Part shown: positions 48,101-57,931 of the stretch, in pieces
How the letters are laid out: every line of letters begins with the position of its first letter
Position numbering within the stretch: the first letter of the stretch is position 1
From: Symsagittifera roscoffensis
Taxonomy: Eukaryota; Xenacoelomorpha; Acoela; Convolutidae
Assembly (NCBI RefSeq): GCF_963678635.1
Contig: NC_087064.1
Coordinates: 82,269,847-82,329,846, forward strand
DNA length: 60,000 nucleotides
Direction of reading: 5' to 3'
Made by a program: the position numbers and the translations under genes
The notes under the pieces: model-generated
What the model was told of the DNA's origin: nothing
Databases searched by the model: none
What the model saw: only the letters and a program-made list of their open reading frames with translations

Positions 48101-48935
48101 TAATTCAATTTTAGTGTTCATGATGTTTTTGATCAATTGATCAATTCCAAAATAATCATGCTTCAAAGCTTCACACCATTTATTCCATAGCACATTTTAA
48201 TTAGAGGAAAACCAAATCACACTTGCGATAGCGTGCTCCTGATTTTTTAATGAATTTCAACCTTATTTTGAATGCTAGTTCCAATTCTGCGGCTACTCTC
48301 CCCCGATATTCAAAAAATTCAGGACTGTGATCGGAGCCTTCTAGTATACAGTATCTAACAACTCTACACAGAGGCGAAGCTCCACTTCGCAAACAAAAAA
48401 ATAACACGCCAAGGAAAAACTTAACAAAATAGAAAAAATCTTTGAAACATCAATGCGCTTTACGTGTATCGACAGCAGGTCTGGCGCATCTAAGTCAACT
48501 GCCATACACGCGCGAGTTGTGGGTTTCGAAATTTTTCAGTCTCCACAAATAAATACAATCATAACTTACGCACCACTCAATTACTCTTTCATTCATACCA
48601 TTGATGCGATGATAGCGTACGATGAAATCCTTCAAAACTTTGTTCACGGCGTGACCCATGTGCAGATCTCCATTTGCATACGGAGGTCCATCGTGCAGCA
48701 CTATTTCAGCCTCTTCCGAGCTCTTCGGGTGTTTTTCCGAGTAAAATAGGGGATCGTTTTGTATATCCAGATCGTTCGCTGCCTTGTGCCGAGTAGGGAT
48801 ACTAGCTTTCGGTAGATTGCATGTATCTGACCACGAAGATGCTAGAAACTTTTGCACATGACATCTGCAATAATTACACTGTAGAAATCTGGCAGATTTT
48901 CTGTAAGTGTTAATAACGGATGCCAAACGGAGCAT
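33128..48935 (-). CDS. IARS2: Mitochondrial isoleucyl-tRNA synthetase, six exons
   Basis: Exons on the minus strand: 48599-48935, 44050-44763, 41267-41702, 36584-36786, 34291-34517, 33128-34069. All introns are GT-AG, phases agree, and the total is 952 residues (human IARS2 1,012). The enzyme charges mitochondrial tRNA-Ile. Motifs: [16 protein letters not shown] with HMGH at residues 92-95; [16 protein letters not shown]; editing-domain [13 protein letters not shown] and [44 protein letters not shown] at 639-643; and a C-terminal zinc site C928, C931, C943, C946 followed by SEVVHK. The first ~35 residues are basic with no acidic residue, as in a mitochondrial targeting signal. KMSKS is split exactly between exons 5 and 6. 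Introns are 3,835, 2,347, 4,480, 2,066 and 219 bp and full of repeats. Confidence 0.96.
35365..35541. repeat. Near-perfect hairpin, ~87-base arms, 3-base loop
   Basis: Arms 35365-35451 and 35455-35541 are inverted copies around CCA, meeting at GTTAAAA/TTTTAAC. They include CAGCTCAGCGCACCTATGGC and its complement. The pairing has only a few mismatches. It lies in IARS2 intron 4 and is probably a fold-back MITE. Confidence 0.9.
35560..36260 (-). repeat. R1-related repeat pieces in IARS2 intron 4
   Basis: Segments near 35560-35620 and 35935-36010 read as reverse copies of R1-type sequence (TTGATCCAGTTTTTTCTGG; TTGATCCTGTTTTCTTG), each followed by a CAATCA...AAA block. Near 36180-36260 a forward copy of the ATTCCGCTGGAAA...CCACTTTCGAAA block appears. 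Confidence 0.55.
36930..37400. repeat. Degenerate tandem repeat, period about 150-180 bp
   Basis: Three successive units share GATTGAACCCAAAA (second and third units, 37094 and 37276), TAGTTTTCGAGA, AGTCAAAAAC and ATAACTTTT blocks. The first unit is more diverged (TAGTTAGCGAGAAAAG near 36958). Confidence 0.7.
37496..37795. mobile_element. 300-bp perfect fold-back element
   Basis: Arms of 145 and 143 bases (37496-37640 and 37653-37795) are almost perfect inverted copies around a 12-base loop TAAAACTGATAC. The outer ends read TAGAGTTTGCGTATAACCC and its complement, each next to TTAA. It lies in IARS2 intron 3. TTAA flanks would suit piggyBac-like or Kolobok-like insertion, but TTAA may equally be part of the arm. 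Confidence 0.9.
38040..38200 (+). repeat. R1-type repeat piece
   Basis: GGGTCAATAGGCAAATTTTT, ATTCCGATGGAAAA and a TATTTGGAGAATGGAATTTT segment follow in the order seen in other R1 copies. Confidence 0.45.
38776..38830 (-). mobile_element. SINE 3' end, truncated copy
   Basis: CAAAGAGGCGAAGCG followed by TTTCAAAACACTTGCAATAC matches the SINE tail at 46168. No tRNA-like head is visible upstream on the minus strand. Confidence 0.5.
40200..40510 (+). repeat. Dispersed repeat R1, copy in IARS2 intron 3
   Basis: The blocks TTATTTCGCTGGGTAATCTG, TTGCTGTTCGATAGTGGAGT, GAGCCTGAATAAATTTTAAG and GAGTCTGAACTACGTTCATC occur in the same order as at 13560 and 43560. Confidence 0.75.
42660..42840 (+). repeat. 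R1-type repeat piece
   Basis: GGATCAAAAGGTATTATTTC, GCTGGAAATGC and TATTGGAGAGCGTAATATGC follow the R1 order but are more diverged. Confidence 0.45.
42942..42983 (+). repeat. Dispersed repeat R2 core
   Basis: CTAGCCGGTAACTGTGC then AAGTAGCACAGAATGTTCCG. Other copies: 45033-45073 (+), 18181-18224 (+), 17010-17051 (-), 40916-40945 (-), 56358-56400 (-). Confidence 0.7.
43560..43900 (+). repeat. Dispersed repeat R1, copy in IARS2 intron 2
   Basis: CATGATTGACGCTTTTTTGA, CAATTTGAGAAAACATGATC, CATTTCGCTGGGAAATCTG, TTGCTGTTCAATAGAGGAGC and GAGTCTGAACTATGTTCATA occur in the same order as in the other full copies. Confidence 0.75.
45033..45073 (+). repeat. Dispersed repeat R2 core, second forward copy
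   Basis: ATAGCCGGCTACTGATC then AAGTAGCACAGAATGTTCCG, followed as at 42983 by a TACAA...AGTTTTTTCAAAT stretch, so the repeat extends beyond the core. Confidence 0.7.
46168..46541 (-). mobile_element. tRNA-derived SINE, complete copy
   Basis: Read on the minus strand it starts with a tRNA-like head: TCCCGTAGCTCAATGGTTTA (A box) and GGGAGTTCGATTCC (B box), then a ~270-base body, and ends in AAGCACAGCTTCGCCTCTGT. Between the two boxes lies GTTTTTTTTTCAG plus a few bases that other heads lack. The ending recurs in at least four other copies. Confidence 0.75.
46611..46680 (-). mobile_element. SINE head, tRNA-like
   Basis: Minus strand: CTGGCGTAGAGGTAAAAC (A box), TGCTTGAGATGG (anticodon-arm region), GCGGTTCGAATCCGG (B box). 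The body after it is not resolved; the SINE at 46168 lies next to it. Confidence 0.65.
47127..47158 (-). mobile_element. SINE head fragment (B box only)
   Basis: The minus strand reads GTGGGTTCGAATCTGACC, a good B box; no A box is visible because an AAT-rich microsatellite follows. Confidence 0.4.
47171..47212. repeat. AAT/ATA microsatellite
   Basis: About ten AAT units, interrupted once by AATCAT. Confidence 0.8.
48367..48425 (-). mobile_element. SINE 3' end, truncated copy in IARS2 intron 1
   Basis: CACAGAGGCGAAGCTCCACT matches the SINE tail; the head is missing. It lies about 170 bp from the intron 1 donor. Confidence 0.55.
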
Positions 48936-49130
48936 TTAATTACATCTGAAAATCAAAGCATAATTAACTGATGAGTGGGCAAATGATTTAATGCTTATCC
49001 TTCGGATGCCAATTTTCAAAGAAACCGCGTGAAATAACTGAAATACCCACCAAATTTTTCGCAGCATTTCTTCATATCCAGTGAGGGGACCGGAGTTTTC
49101 AAAAGTCTCTGTAACACCAAGACGACCCAT
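48936..49130 (-). other. Possible upstream non-coding exon and 5' intron of IARS2
   Basis: A strong acceptor (TTTGATTTTCAG) lies 10-12 bases before the IARS2 start codon on the minus strand, and a donor-like TTTG|GTGGGT lies about 115 bases further upstream. The DNA before the donor has an open frame from 49130 (MGRLGVTETFENSG), but joined to the next exon it stops at once, so it would be a 5' UTR exon with a short upstream ORF, or an unrelated small exon. The acceptor alone could also be a trans-splice site. Confidence 0.35.
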
Positions 49131-49943
49131 TAGGCAAACTTTTCTGCGTCATAGGAATTTTTTTTCTTCGGATCTAGGATTTTTCGGGGGGGATTTTCAA
49201 AAGTTTTGAACATTTTGTCGACCATTTTTTAGGTCGTCCAGACTAATTTTCCGAGCTCCCCAATGCACTACAAAGACCCTGTTTTGGCCAAATTTTCTGC
49301 GCCCTGCAGGCAAATTTTTGAAAAAAAAAACAGGCCAAAATAGACGTTTTTAGGAATTTATGGAAAATTTTGACCAAAAAATTTGCGTTTTTGGCGCGCC
49401 CTCCGCCCTCAAAATGAGTATATTTTGGCGCCTAATGCGCCTTTAGAAAAGTTTTAGAGTTAGTCAGCCAAAAATGGATATTTCAAAATAGTACAAAGGG
49501 TGACCCTTTGGGTCGGCAGGGGTCGAATCCCTGAGGGGGCGGGGGGAATTGCACATCACAAACCGACTTATTGTCTCAGAATCGATAAACTTCACTTCAA
49601 GCATTTGCTTCTTTTCTTCATCCTAGCGTATATCATCATTATCAATATAAGACTACCCTAGCACTCTGATCTAATTATCTAGTCTCAAACAAAGTTATTG
49701 ATAAATTGTGTCAGAATTGAAAACCCAGACTATTCCTCCTGGTTGCTATCATATTCATACGGCACACTATTTCTGCTCATTTCTAGGAACCATCTTTATA
49801 TTAAGTCATTGCTAATTACAATCACATAAATCTATTTACAAGTATGGTTAGTATCTTTGTCTTGATTATTTCAGATAAGTCATAATCATCTTAGCATCAG
49901 AGAAAACGTTATCGGTCATACCGAATAAGTATTAGCAGAAAGG
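49131..49943. other. Spacer upstream of IARS2
   Basis: The stretch holds G/C-rich tracts unlike the surroundings (GGCGCGCCCTCCGCCC near 49395; GAGGGGGCGGGGGG near 49533) and a B-box-like GGGGTCGAATCCC near 49510. It could be a promoter region shared by IARS2 and a possible plus-strand gene. No coding frame recognised. Confidence 0.35.
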
Positions 49944-49989
49944 ATGAACCCGTCCGAACCCGAAGGTGAGATCAACAACTTCCTGTTTG
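49944..49989 (+). other. Candidate first coding exon, plus strand
   Basis: ATG at 49944 in an AAAGG context opens 15 codons (MNPSEPEGEINNFLF) and one base, followed by a perfect donor GTGAGT at 49990. The local composition is more GC-rich than its neighbours. I found no certain second exon in the remaining 10 kb, so this is only a candidate, divergent to IARS2. Confidence 0.3.
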
Positions 49990-51022
49990 GTGAGTTGCTT
50001 TTTCAAACAGCTTAACCCAAAAATCTGTCCAAGTTTGAAACTAATACAATAGACAACACAAAATTGTACAATGGTGGTGTTCCAAATGCTCAAATAACCA
50101 AAAAATAACTTTCACTAATGGTATATATAAGCTGTTTCAACTTCGTGGAATTCAAACTCTGCTTTTACAACTAATTTGCATGACATTCAGGCGTGCCTCT
50201 AGTCACTTTTTGCGTGCCTCTAGTTGAAACTAGTGTCGTTAAAATAAATTTCCTCATTTCTTTTTGACGGTGATTTCCTTATTGTGATTTCTTTAAGTGT
50301 TTATGTTTAAATTATTTGCCTAGTTGAGCTCCGAAAAAAACTCAGTCAAATAATAAGATCACGACTGAAAACTTTTCATCCCTCTTTGCTCGACCCTATC
50401 TGAGGTTTATTTCTGGTACCTGATTTGATTGTGATTGACAAAATTAAGAAAAAACCACTCTTTCGCGTGTAGACTGGTGTTTGTAAAAAAACTTTTTCAG
50501 AAGATCGGGTTTTCAAAAGAACATTTGAAGACTTGATCAACAAACTGCCCAAAAACACTCGTATTGCGTTTTTGTAACCTAACGAGATCCAAAGCAGAAG
50601 ATTTTTAACACCGGCAACTGTATTGCTTCGCAGTAAAACACATCACTCAAAAAAAATTCTTTTTCATGTTGGGCATAGTTAATCAGCAAATAGAAGTCAA
50701 TTCAATCCTGTTATTTTGTAATTAAAATCAGCTACTAGCATCAAGACAGTCGACATAACACAGCTTTCACTGCCTTCGCGGGCCGCACTTGAAAAAATTT
50801 CATCGACAGTCCGTTATTTTCTTTCGTGTCTGTATGACAATCGAAAAATTAGGAGACATTTTTTTCTCTCAGGATTCTTGAAAAAGTAAACACTCTTCGC
50901 ATCTATAGCAACGTTTGCACTAAGATATGTCTACCTGATTTCTACCAAAATAGGCGGTTTTTAAGACCCCTGCGTTTATATTTTGCTGAGCAACAAAAAC
51001 AGTCTGATTGCAGCATTTTCTA
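49990..51022. other. AT-rich DNA, no gene seen
   Basis: Short frames only; one direct duplication GCGTGCCTCTAGT near 50192 and 50213. Confidence 0.4.
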
Positions 51023-51336
51023 CACAGAGGCGAATTTGCACTTCGCATACACAAGCAAAAATATGACCGATAACGATACTGAGAAAAACTGAATGAGTAA
51101 AACTTTGAGTCTACAAAATTTCATAAGTAACCTACGCCAATTATGAGTCTAAATAATTGCTAAGTGACGCATAAGCAGTACCAGTCAATTTGAAAAAAAA
51201 AAGAAAATTGCCAACTAAAATACTCAATTTATGGAGCGGACGCATTTTAACTAGTATACCAAAAAGTTCATCACCCAGCCCTACCCCGATTCGAACCCTC
51301 TTATTTTGCTACTGGTCTCCTTCTCTACCTCTCCTT
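51023..51336 (-). mobile_element. tRNA-derived SINE, second near-complete copy
   Basis: Minus strand: head GAGGTAGAGAAGGAGACC (A box) and GAGGGTTCGAATCGGGG (B box); body; end GTGCAAATTCGCCTCTGTG. The length and order match the copy at 46168. Confidence 0.7.
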
Positions 51337-54300
51337 CTTTTTTTTTAAAAAAAGGTCATTCACAATTTTTCTCGCCATTCGCAATTTTGAGACTTAAGAG
51401 CGTATTTTCTTTCGAAAGTCAAATCAAAAGTCCAAGCGCTGGAACAAAAAACTTAGAATGTGCAAAAATTTTAAGCACACGCGACCTAAATAAGGGAAAA
51501 TTCACTTGGTACATTAACACTCAATTAAGCCTAAATTACGCTATTGGACAAAAAAAACGCAAACGAAGCTTTAATTCTCTAAAAATTACTTTTCTAGAAT
51601 CCTTTGGGATTATTTCCAGGAGTTTGAACAATAACTCAGATGGACTGAGAGCAAATTATCTCATAGACCCGCTCTGCAAGTATAAAAATTCGGTTTAAAT
51701 CATTTACCAAGTTATTCCGGGTGCAAAACAACTCGTTTTTCCCACTTGCAATAAGATTTCCCAATTTGGTGATTTTTTTTACAACAGCCGAGCTTAACAA
51801 AATTATCCCTTTGAACATTAAATTACTCGCTGGCAACATTTCAGATCCGATGAAGAACTTTTTTTACTTATTTTTTGTTCCTTTTTTGCCATGTTCAATC
51901 CACCTAACTGCAGATGGGCATTGTTAGACCCGGGATAGCCCGCTAAGTCCTTCAACCAAATACTGATAGTTTCATAGAGCAATGGTAGCTGAGATCATTT
52001 GCTCGCGGTCGATGCAACACTTCGGTAAATTTGGAAAGAAAATGTAGCAAAAAGGACCTGGAAAACAGGTATGTTAGAGAGCAAAACTTAAATTTGAGTT
52101 GAGTCTTTCCGTAAGCGTGATGAAACGTTTATAACAAATTCAACTACTCATTACTAACACAAAGTTAATATAGATCCAAAAGTTTAAATCAAGTGTCCGG
52201 TGAGTTAAATGTGGCGAAAAACAAAATTTAAAATGACATTTTATTTATCAAAATATGCCTCCATTTTGTATTAAGTCAGAACAACGAGGTTGCTCGGGTC
52301 TGGTATTGCACTGAATTCTTCAACAACCCCGTGAATCTATTCGAAGTTTCAATTGAAATTTTTTAATCACGCAGTATTAACATAAAACGAGCAAAAAACT
52401 TACCATTATTCAAATTGCAATGGTGAACTGTTTATATCAGCAGTTTCTAATATACTCGTCGGAATGCAGTTTTATGCACAACAAAGAACAAATAATTGAT
52501 AATCGAGCTAACATTATTCAGGTGAATCTGAATATTTTAAATACTTAAAGTATACCAAAGTTCAAATGGGAGAAGGGAATCTCCCAAATTGTGAAATAGA
52601 AAAAATCACCTAAAGCGTAATATTATTCCTTAAAACTGATTCATAATACAGTTCAAAATACGACACTCATTTAAAACACGAGAATATCGTTCAGTGAGAT
52701 ATTCGAAATTATTAGTAAAATAATCTTGCTCCGAAATAGCGAAAGATTCAAGTGAAAACTGCGATTCTGAACCTATAGAGTATATGAAATATTAAGTGAA
52801 GTATATTTCTGAAGCAATTCTTTTTTTTACCAAATCGCTGAAGAGTTTGGTTTGTGAACAGTCGCATAGCATATTAAAAAGACGGCGCGTCAAACACAAT
52901 TCCGGTGAGACCAGAAGATGTGACCAAAGAAAAATACGTCTCAAATACCAGTGCGAAGAGTTGTATTATCATATAAAAGATCTTTAACCAAGAAATTAAT
53001 GGCTTCATAAATCGAATTGTTTTACCATAAAAATTATTTGCTCAACGTTGTTAGTTTACCGTGATAGAATACTCCAGAATCCTTGAAAAAAAATCGCTTC
53101 AATCATCATTTGAAAATAAAACATGAGCTCCGATTTATTTTGAATGCGTTCGTGTAATAGTTCCGTTTATTCAATAACTACTCTATTATAATTGGATAGA
53201 CGTTATAAATAAATTTCTCAGGTTGTAAAGCACCAAGTGAAATGGTTATAACCCAACAAGAATTAATTTTGAAGAAACTCGCGTGACTTAAGAACTTTTC
53301 AGGTAAATTTGTTACAGCCGGGAGCAATGAGTAAACAGTTTTCAGGCTATTATTTTCAAGATTACTTAACCCAATTTCATATTTGAATTGATAAAAGGGT
53401 GGTTTCATTTATAAGTGTGATAAATTTGAAACAAATAATCAAAGACAAGAAAATATATTGAAATTGCATACAGCAAACATACCATTATTTAACACCATTG
53501 GCTGACGTTTTGAAAAATGGAGAAAATAAATGCACTTACTAGGCTGAAAATTTGAAATTGCTTGAGAATCATTATGCAGTGAGATCAATTTATTTTTTCC
53601 AATGGCGTTTTCATTTTTAAAATTCAATTCGGAGACGGCGTCTGCATTACATCTTTTGTACCAGCTCCTTTCTCCAAAAAACTTTATTCTATCATTAGTA
53701 ATGTTAGTATTTTCAGTATTATTATTATTATTATTTTAGGAATAACAGCGAAGCCAATAACAAAATGGCATCTATTTTGAAACATTTAACAGATTGTTTT
53801 ATTTTGTCTGTCGTGCAGCGGCTGATTAAATTTTCCCGGGCTTAATTATTGACTTACCTCCAATAAATAGCCTTTCTGTGGATAAAAACAATTGAATGCA
53901 CAATTCAAAACAATTGGGCTTGACGCTGGAGCCAACATTCGAATACTGGACTAGCCACAGCCAGCTAGCAAATAACAAGGAAGATACCAGAATTATGTTG
54001 CCCCTGAAGATTTCAAGTGTGGAAATGCGAGGCGGTATTTGTAACTCAGCGACTGCCAGTTAATTACTTCATAAGTGAACAACATTTTTATTATCACAGC
54101 GCGCCAACGTCACCAGAAACGTAAGTAAAATACCAAAACCACCGATTTATTGATTGCAGCTAGGACTAAACATTTCCCAAATACTTAATACTTTACACTG
54201 ATTTCCCAATCAAACCAAACTTACAAAAAAGACAACCAGTTAGAAGAAATTAATCATTTTTCTTTTCAATTGTCACAAAAGAGTTATTCAAATATTTTGT

Positions 54301-54736
54301 TGAAGTATGTTGGCGGCCGCTTTGATTGGCAGTGACCGTTTTTATCATGAAAGATTCCTAGTCACCATCCATCATGTTTGCACAAGTGAAGCAAATTGAT
54401 CAAATTACACTTATCACCTCTTTGAAGAAAAACCATTTATAAATTTTTCCTCAGAGCTAAGGTACCAATTCGAATACTTTAAACTATTATAAATAGTAAA
54501 CTCCACACGTTTATGGCGATTCAACGCAAGGTAAGATCATAAATTAAGTTTTATAGTTGAACTTCACTTTTCATATTCTTGACTTTTTCGGCAAATTTTC
54601 TACTTTGAAATTCAAAAGTTAAAAGTTTTTTAAAAAAAATTCGAAAGTTTTGAAACTTAATTTTTTTTCTGTTTCCTTGTGTTCATTGACTGCTTTCAAC
54701 TGATTGCCTATGTTTTAATATATTTCAATGAAAAGA
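51337..54736. other. AT-rich DNA with short frames, no gene assembled
   Basis: Frames such as 51306-51698 and 52796-52987 show no recognisable motif. A TTATTATT microsatellite lies near 53716-53738. A minus-strand 18-base segment with both splice signals at 53858-53875 is described among the findings. Confidence 0.35.
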
Positions 54737-54960
54737 CTTCCGTATTGTTTTGACGCCGTCACAAATAGACCGAAAGGACTTTGTCGTCGGTGATTTTTGC
54801 AACTGTGGGATCCTTGAGAAAAGCTGGAAGGGTTATCGCCTAACTGCTCGTGATTTGAAAAAACAGGTACAATCGGCGCTCCCATGTTGATAAGACGTTG
54901 TATTGCAGCCATTTTCGGACAGTTGTTGCTGTCTACTGAGCCCACCTCTTGAAGGGGGAA
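54737..54960 (-). repeat. Left arm of a diverged inverted repeat
   Basis: On the minus strand this arm has GGCTCAGTAGACAGCAAC, CTTATCAACATGGGAGCGCC, CCCTTCCAGCTTTTC, GGATCCCACAGTTG, and GTCAAAACAATACGG. The right arm at 55415 has the matching blocks in the same order on the plus strand. Both arms also have parallel reading frames (LINMGAPIVPV here and PINRGMPIAAV there). Confidence 0.75.
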
Positions 54961-55414
54961 TTTCTGGAATCCAGAAAAATTGGTGTTAAATTTTGGCCAT
55001 TAAAACAAAGTTAGCCGAAAGCGGATAATTTAGCAATTTTTTTTTCATTTCTGAAAATTGATCCTTGGGTCAATTGTGCAAAAAAACTGCCCGCCACGTA
55101 GATAGCAAATGTTTCAAGAGCTTGTGTATGACATATTGGCTTATACAGATACACAGCACATCAATACAAGAAGCCCATTGCTCTACAGGAAGCCCAGAAT
55201 GATCCATCCAACCACAGTTATCATTATAAAAAAACACTGATCAAATCAAATCAGCAGCCAGTTAAGCCTCCCGCAAAAATAACTAACCAATTATTTTTTA
55301 AAATTGAATTCAATTTTTTTGTAGAAATGGTCATAGAAATGGAGAAAAATCATACATTTTGTTTAAATGACCGAAAACTTAACACCAGTATTTTTGGGTT
55401 TCAAATGTTCCACT
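54961..55414. other. Spacer between the two inverted arms
   Basis: About 450 bp, AT-rich, with no recognised content. Confidence 0.4.
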
Positions 55415-55635
55415 TTCAAGTGGTGTACCCAACAGGCAGCAACCACTATCTGCAAATGGCTCGAAAACAACCTCCTATCAACAGAGGAATGCCAATTGCA
55501 GCAGTTTTGTCACAAACTATGAGGCTTTAACCCCTTCCAACTTTCCTTGATGATCCCACAATTGGGCGAAAAACAACTTACGAGAAAGGTCTTTCAGTCA
55601 CTTCGAGATGGGGTCAAAACAATAAGGAAAACCTT
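55415..55635 (+). repeat. Right arm of a diverged inverted repeat
   Basis: Plus-strand blocks ACAGGCAGCAACCACTATC, CCTATCAACAGAGGAATGCC, CCCCTTCCAACTTTCC, GATCCCACAATTG, and GTCAAAACAATAAGG match the complement of 54737-54960. Confidence 0.75.
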
Positions 55636-57479
55636 TAATTAAAATATTTTTTGAAACTGTTCTACAATGATAGACTTTACCTATCAATTTCCGTCAATTG
55701 TGATTTCAATATGCTTGTTTCAATTTTCATTAAGTTCTTGTTTGTTAGATCTGTTTCAGATTTTTTTTTGAAAATTTATATATATTGAAACGAATTTGAA
55801 CTGGAGTTCATTTAGATGTGTTAGAACAAGAAAAAAAACAATAAAAAAGCCCTGGAAACGGTCAAAATATTGGCGGAATTTGGGAATTAGAAAGTGCAAG
55901 TGGTGTTAGGAAAATAAATCCAATAGAAATTTGTCAAATAGACCGGCAAAAGTGGGAAGGAACTATGTGCTAGGCATACTTTTTCCTCAACTTTGACTGC
56001 CCCAAAGACAGTGTGTAGAGATCAAGAGTGGTTTAATATTCAAACCACAATTCAAAAAAAAACATTCAAAAAAGGCGCAGTTTTCAGAAAAAGAGGTGTG
56101 AGTTTTTACGTTTTGCACTAAATTACACGAAATATACGAACTACACTGAATTCTCAATTCAAATATCATGCAAATTTTACATTAATTAAGCTATTTATAC
56201 ATCTCACTTTTGCAACTTTTGACCGAATTCAATCGCCCATAATTGCAAAAAAAAACAAATGAGGTAATAATTTGAAAAAACATATTTCCAAAAAATTTTG
56301 AATCTTTTCCAATTTTCATAAGTTTTCTGTTTTTGAACTCCTTCAGTTCATTAGTTGGGGTCGAACATTCTGAACTTCTTGTACAGCAACAGGCTATCTT
56401 TGTTTCTTAAAAAATTTGAAAATTATTTTTTACTTCGAACTATAACCTCAGTACTTGAAAAAAAAAACATACTCAACAGAGTTGAAAAAGCAAAACTGAA
56501 CTGAGATAGAAAAAAATCTAAATTTTAAAGAATCAATTACATCACCGTAATCCTCTTTCAATTATAAGAAACGATTAAGATTTCTTTTTAATTACACTAG
56601 AATACTTTGAAAAACCGTATCCACGTACTTTTTCAATTCCGAAAAATTTATCCACTTCCGAAATTGCCTTTTGGAAGTCAATATGTTTTCACGACTGTTT
56701 CAGTTTTGTTGTTGGAAAACAAATCGGAAGCTCGAAATTCAATACAAATCAAATGTTATACCACGCAACATAGAATAGTATGTTTTTGCTCTTTCACACA
56801 TGTTCTTTCACGACAAGGCCGGGGGGCTCTTTTTCCCTCGGGCATCTTTCAACTATGTTCTAACTACTACGAAGTGAGTCATTTTACTGAAAAAGAAACA
56901 AACAGACGACATAAATATCTGAAAATTCCACTTAATAGGTTTATGATCAAAAGATTGCGAAGGAGGTTCTGAGAAATCCATAACAACTGAACAACCTAAT
57001 AAAAAAGTAGATCTCAGTTAACTCATGTTTTTTGTTGAACTTGCAGCCTACTATAGATTAATTATATCAACCATCACATGTTCGCTCCTGAAGATGCATA
57101 GTTATCCTTCAAAGTTTTGGAAGTCGATTTCCGAGATCCATGTTTCCAAGAAACATTATTTTCAAGAAACAATGTTTCCAAGATTAAGCACAATCAGTCA
57201 TTTCCCTAGCACACCCATAATTCTTCAAAGCTCGTTTGACAAACTCAAAATTCTCCAAATGCTTCAAAGCGCGTATGAGAAAAAGAGTAAGTTTTGATTT
57301 TTTTCTTGAGGATAAGAGGAAAATGAAAATACAATGAATCATTTTTTCTTCATTTGGAGCTCAATACTTGTACCATTACTGAAAGATATCATAACGACCT
57401 TCAAATATGGTAGCAAGCAGAAAAACGAGAGTGCTGCAACTATTTTTTGAAACAGAAATTTTTAGCAAAAAGCAGTGTT
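55636..57479. other. AT-rich DNA with exon-like segments, no gene assembled
   Basis: It holds an R2 piece at 56358-56400 (reverse), a less AT-rich segment ending in a GTGAGT donor at 56874, and a 242-base segment at 57045-57286 with splice signals at both ends. Confidence 0.35.
57045..57286 (+). other. Exon-like segment with acceptor and donor
   Basis: A strong acceptor (TTGTTGAACTTGCAG) precedes the segment and a GTAAGT donor follows. Exactly one of three frames is open throughout, ending LQSSFDKLKILQMLQSAYEK. No domain is recognised. Its entry phase would match the exit phase of the candidate first exon at 49944, but a 7-kb intron would be needed. Confidence 0.25.
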
Positions 57480-57549
57480 GGCCGGGGTCGAACCCGTCTT
57501 TTTTTTCGCCCAAAGTATGGAAGTATGGACGTTATCTATGCGCCAAACT
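57480..57549 (-). mobile_element. SINE head, tRNA-like
   Basis: Minus strand: TTTGGCGCATAGATAACG (A box region) and GACGGGTTCGACCCCGGCC (B box). Confidence 0.6.
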
Positions 57550-57769
57550 AGAAAAGTCAGAAAAGAATTGATTATAAATCAAGTTTCAAATGTTTCAGTA
57601 ATTTATTTAGACAAGTTGTTTACAGAAAACGCTTGATAATGGTTTTTTATTTCCGGTTTAATAACTCTTGCTTATCGCAAGCGCAATGAATCGAATCTTA
57701 ATAATATTGATTTCTTCATAAATTTAGGAAATCAAACCTTTATCATAAAACAAAAGGAATAGAATAAAA

Positions 57770-57931
57770 CACAGAGGCGAAGCTGCGCATCAAATACAAA
57801 AGCAGAAAACAGTTGAAAAAGAATTATTGATATAAAAAAGTGCGTCAAAAACTTCTTTCATTGTCTAAATTTGAACCCCGAACTAAAAAATACCATCTTA
57901 AGCTTTACATTTTGCGACAACTTGCGCGAGG
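57770..57931 (-). mobile_element. SINE, short copy with 3' end
   Basis: The tail CACAGAGGCGAAGCTGCGCA at 57770 and a B box (GGGGTTCAAATTT on the minus strand, about 57868-57880) are both present, with a shortened body. Confidence 0.55.

Noticed and set aside
49505-49535. A plus-strand tRNA gene suggested by GGGGTCGAATCCC
   Set aside because: The sequence is close to self-complementary, there is no A box at the right distance, and no cloverleaf can be drawn.
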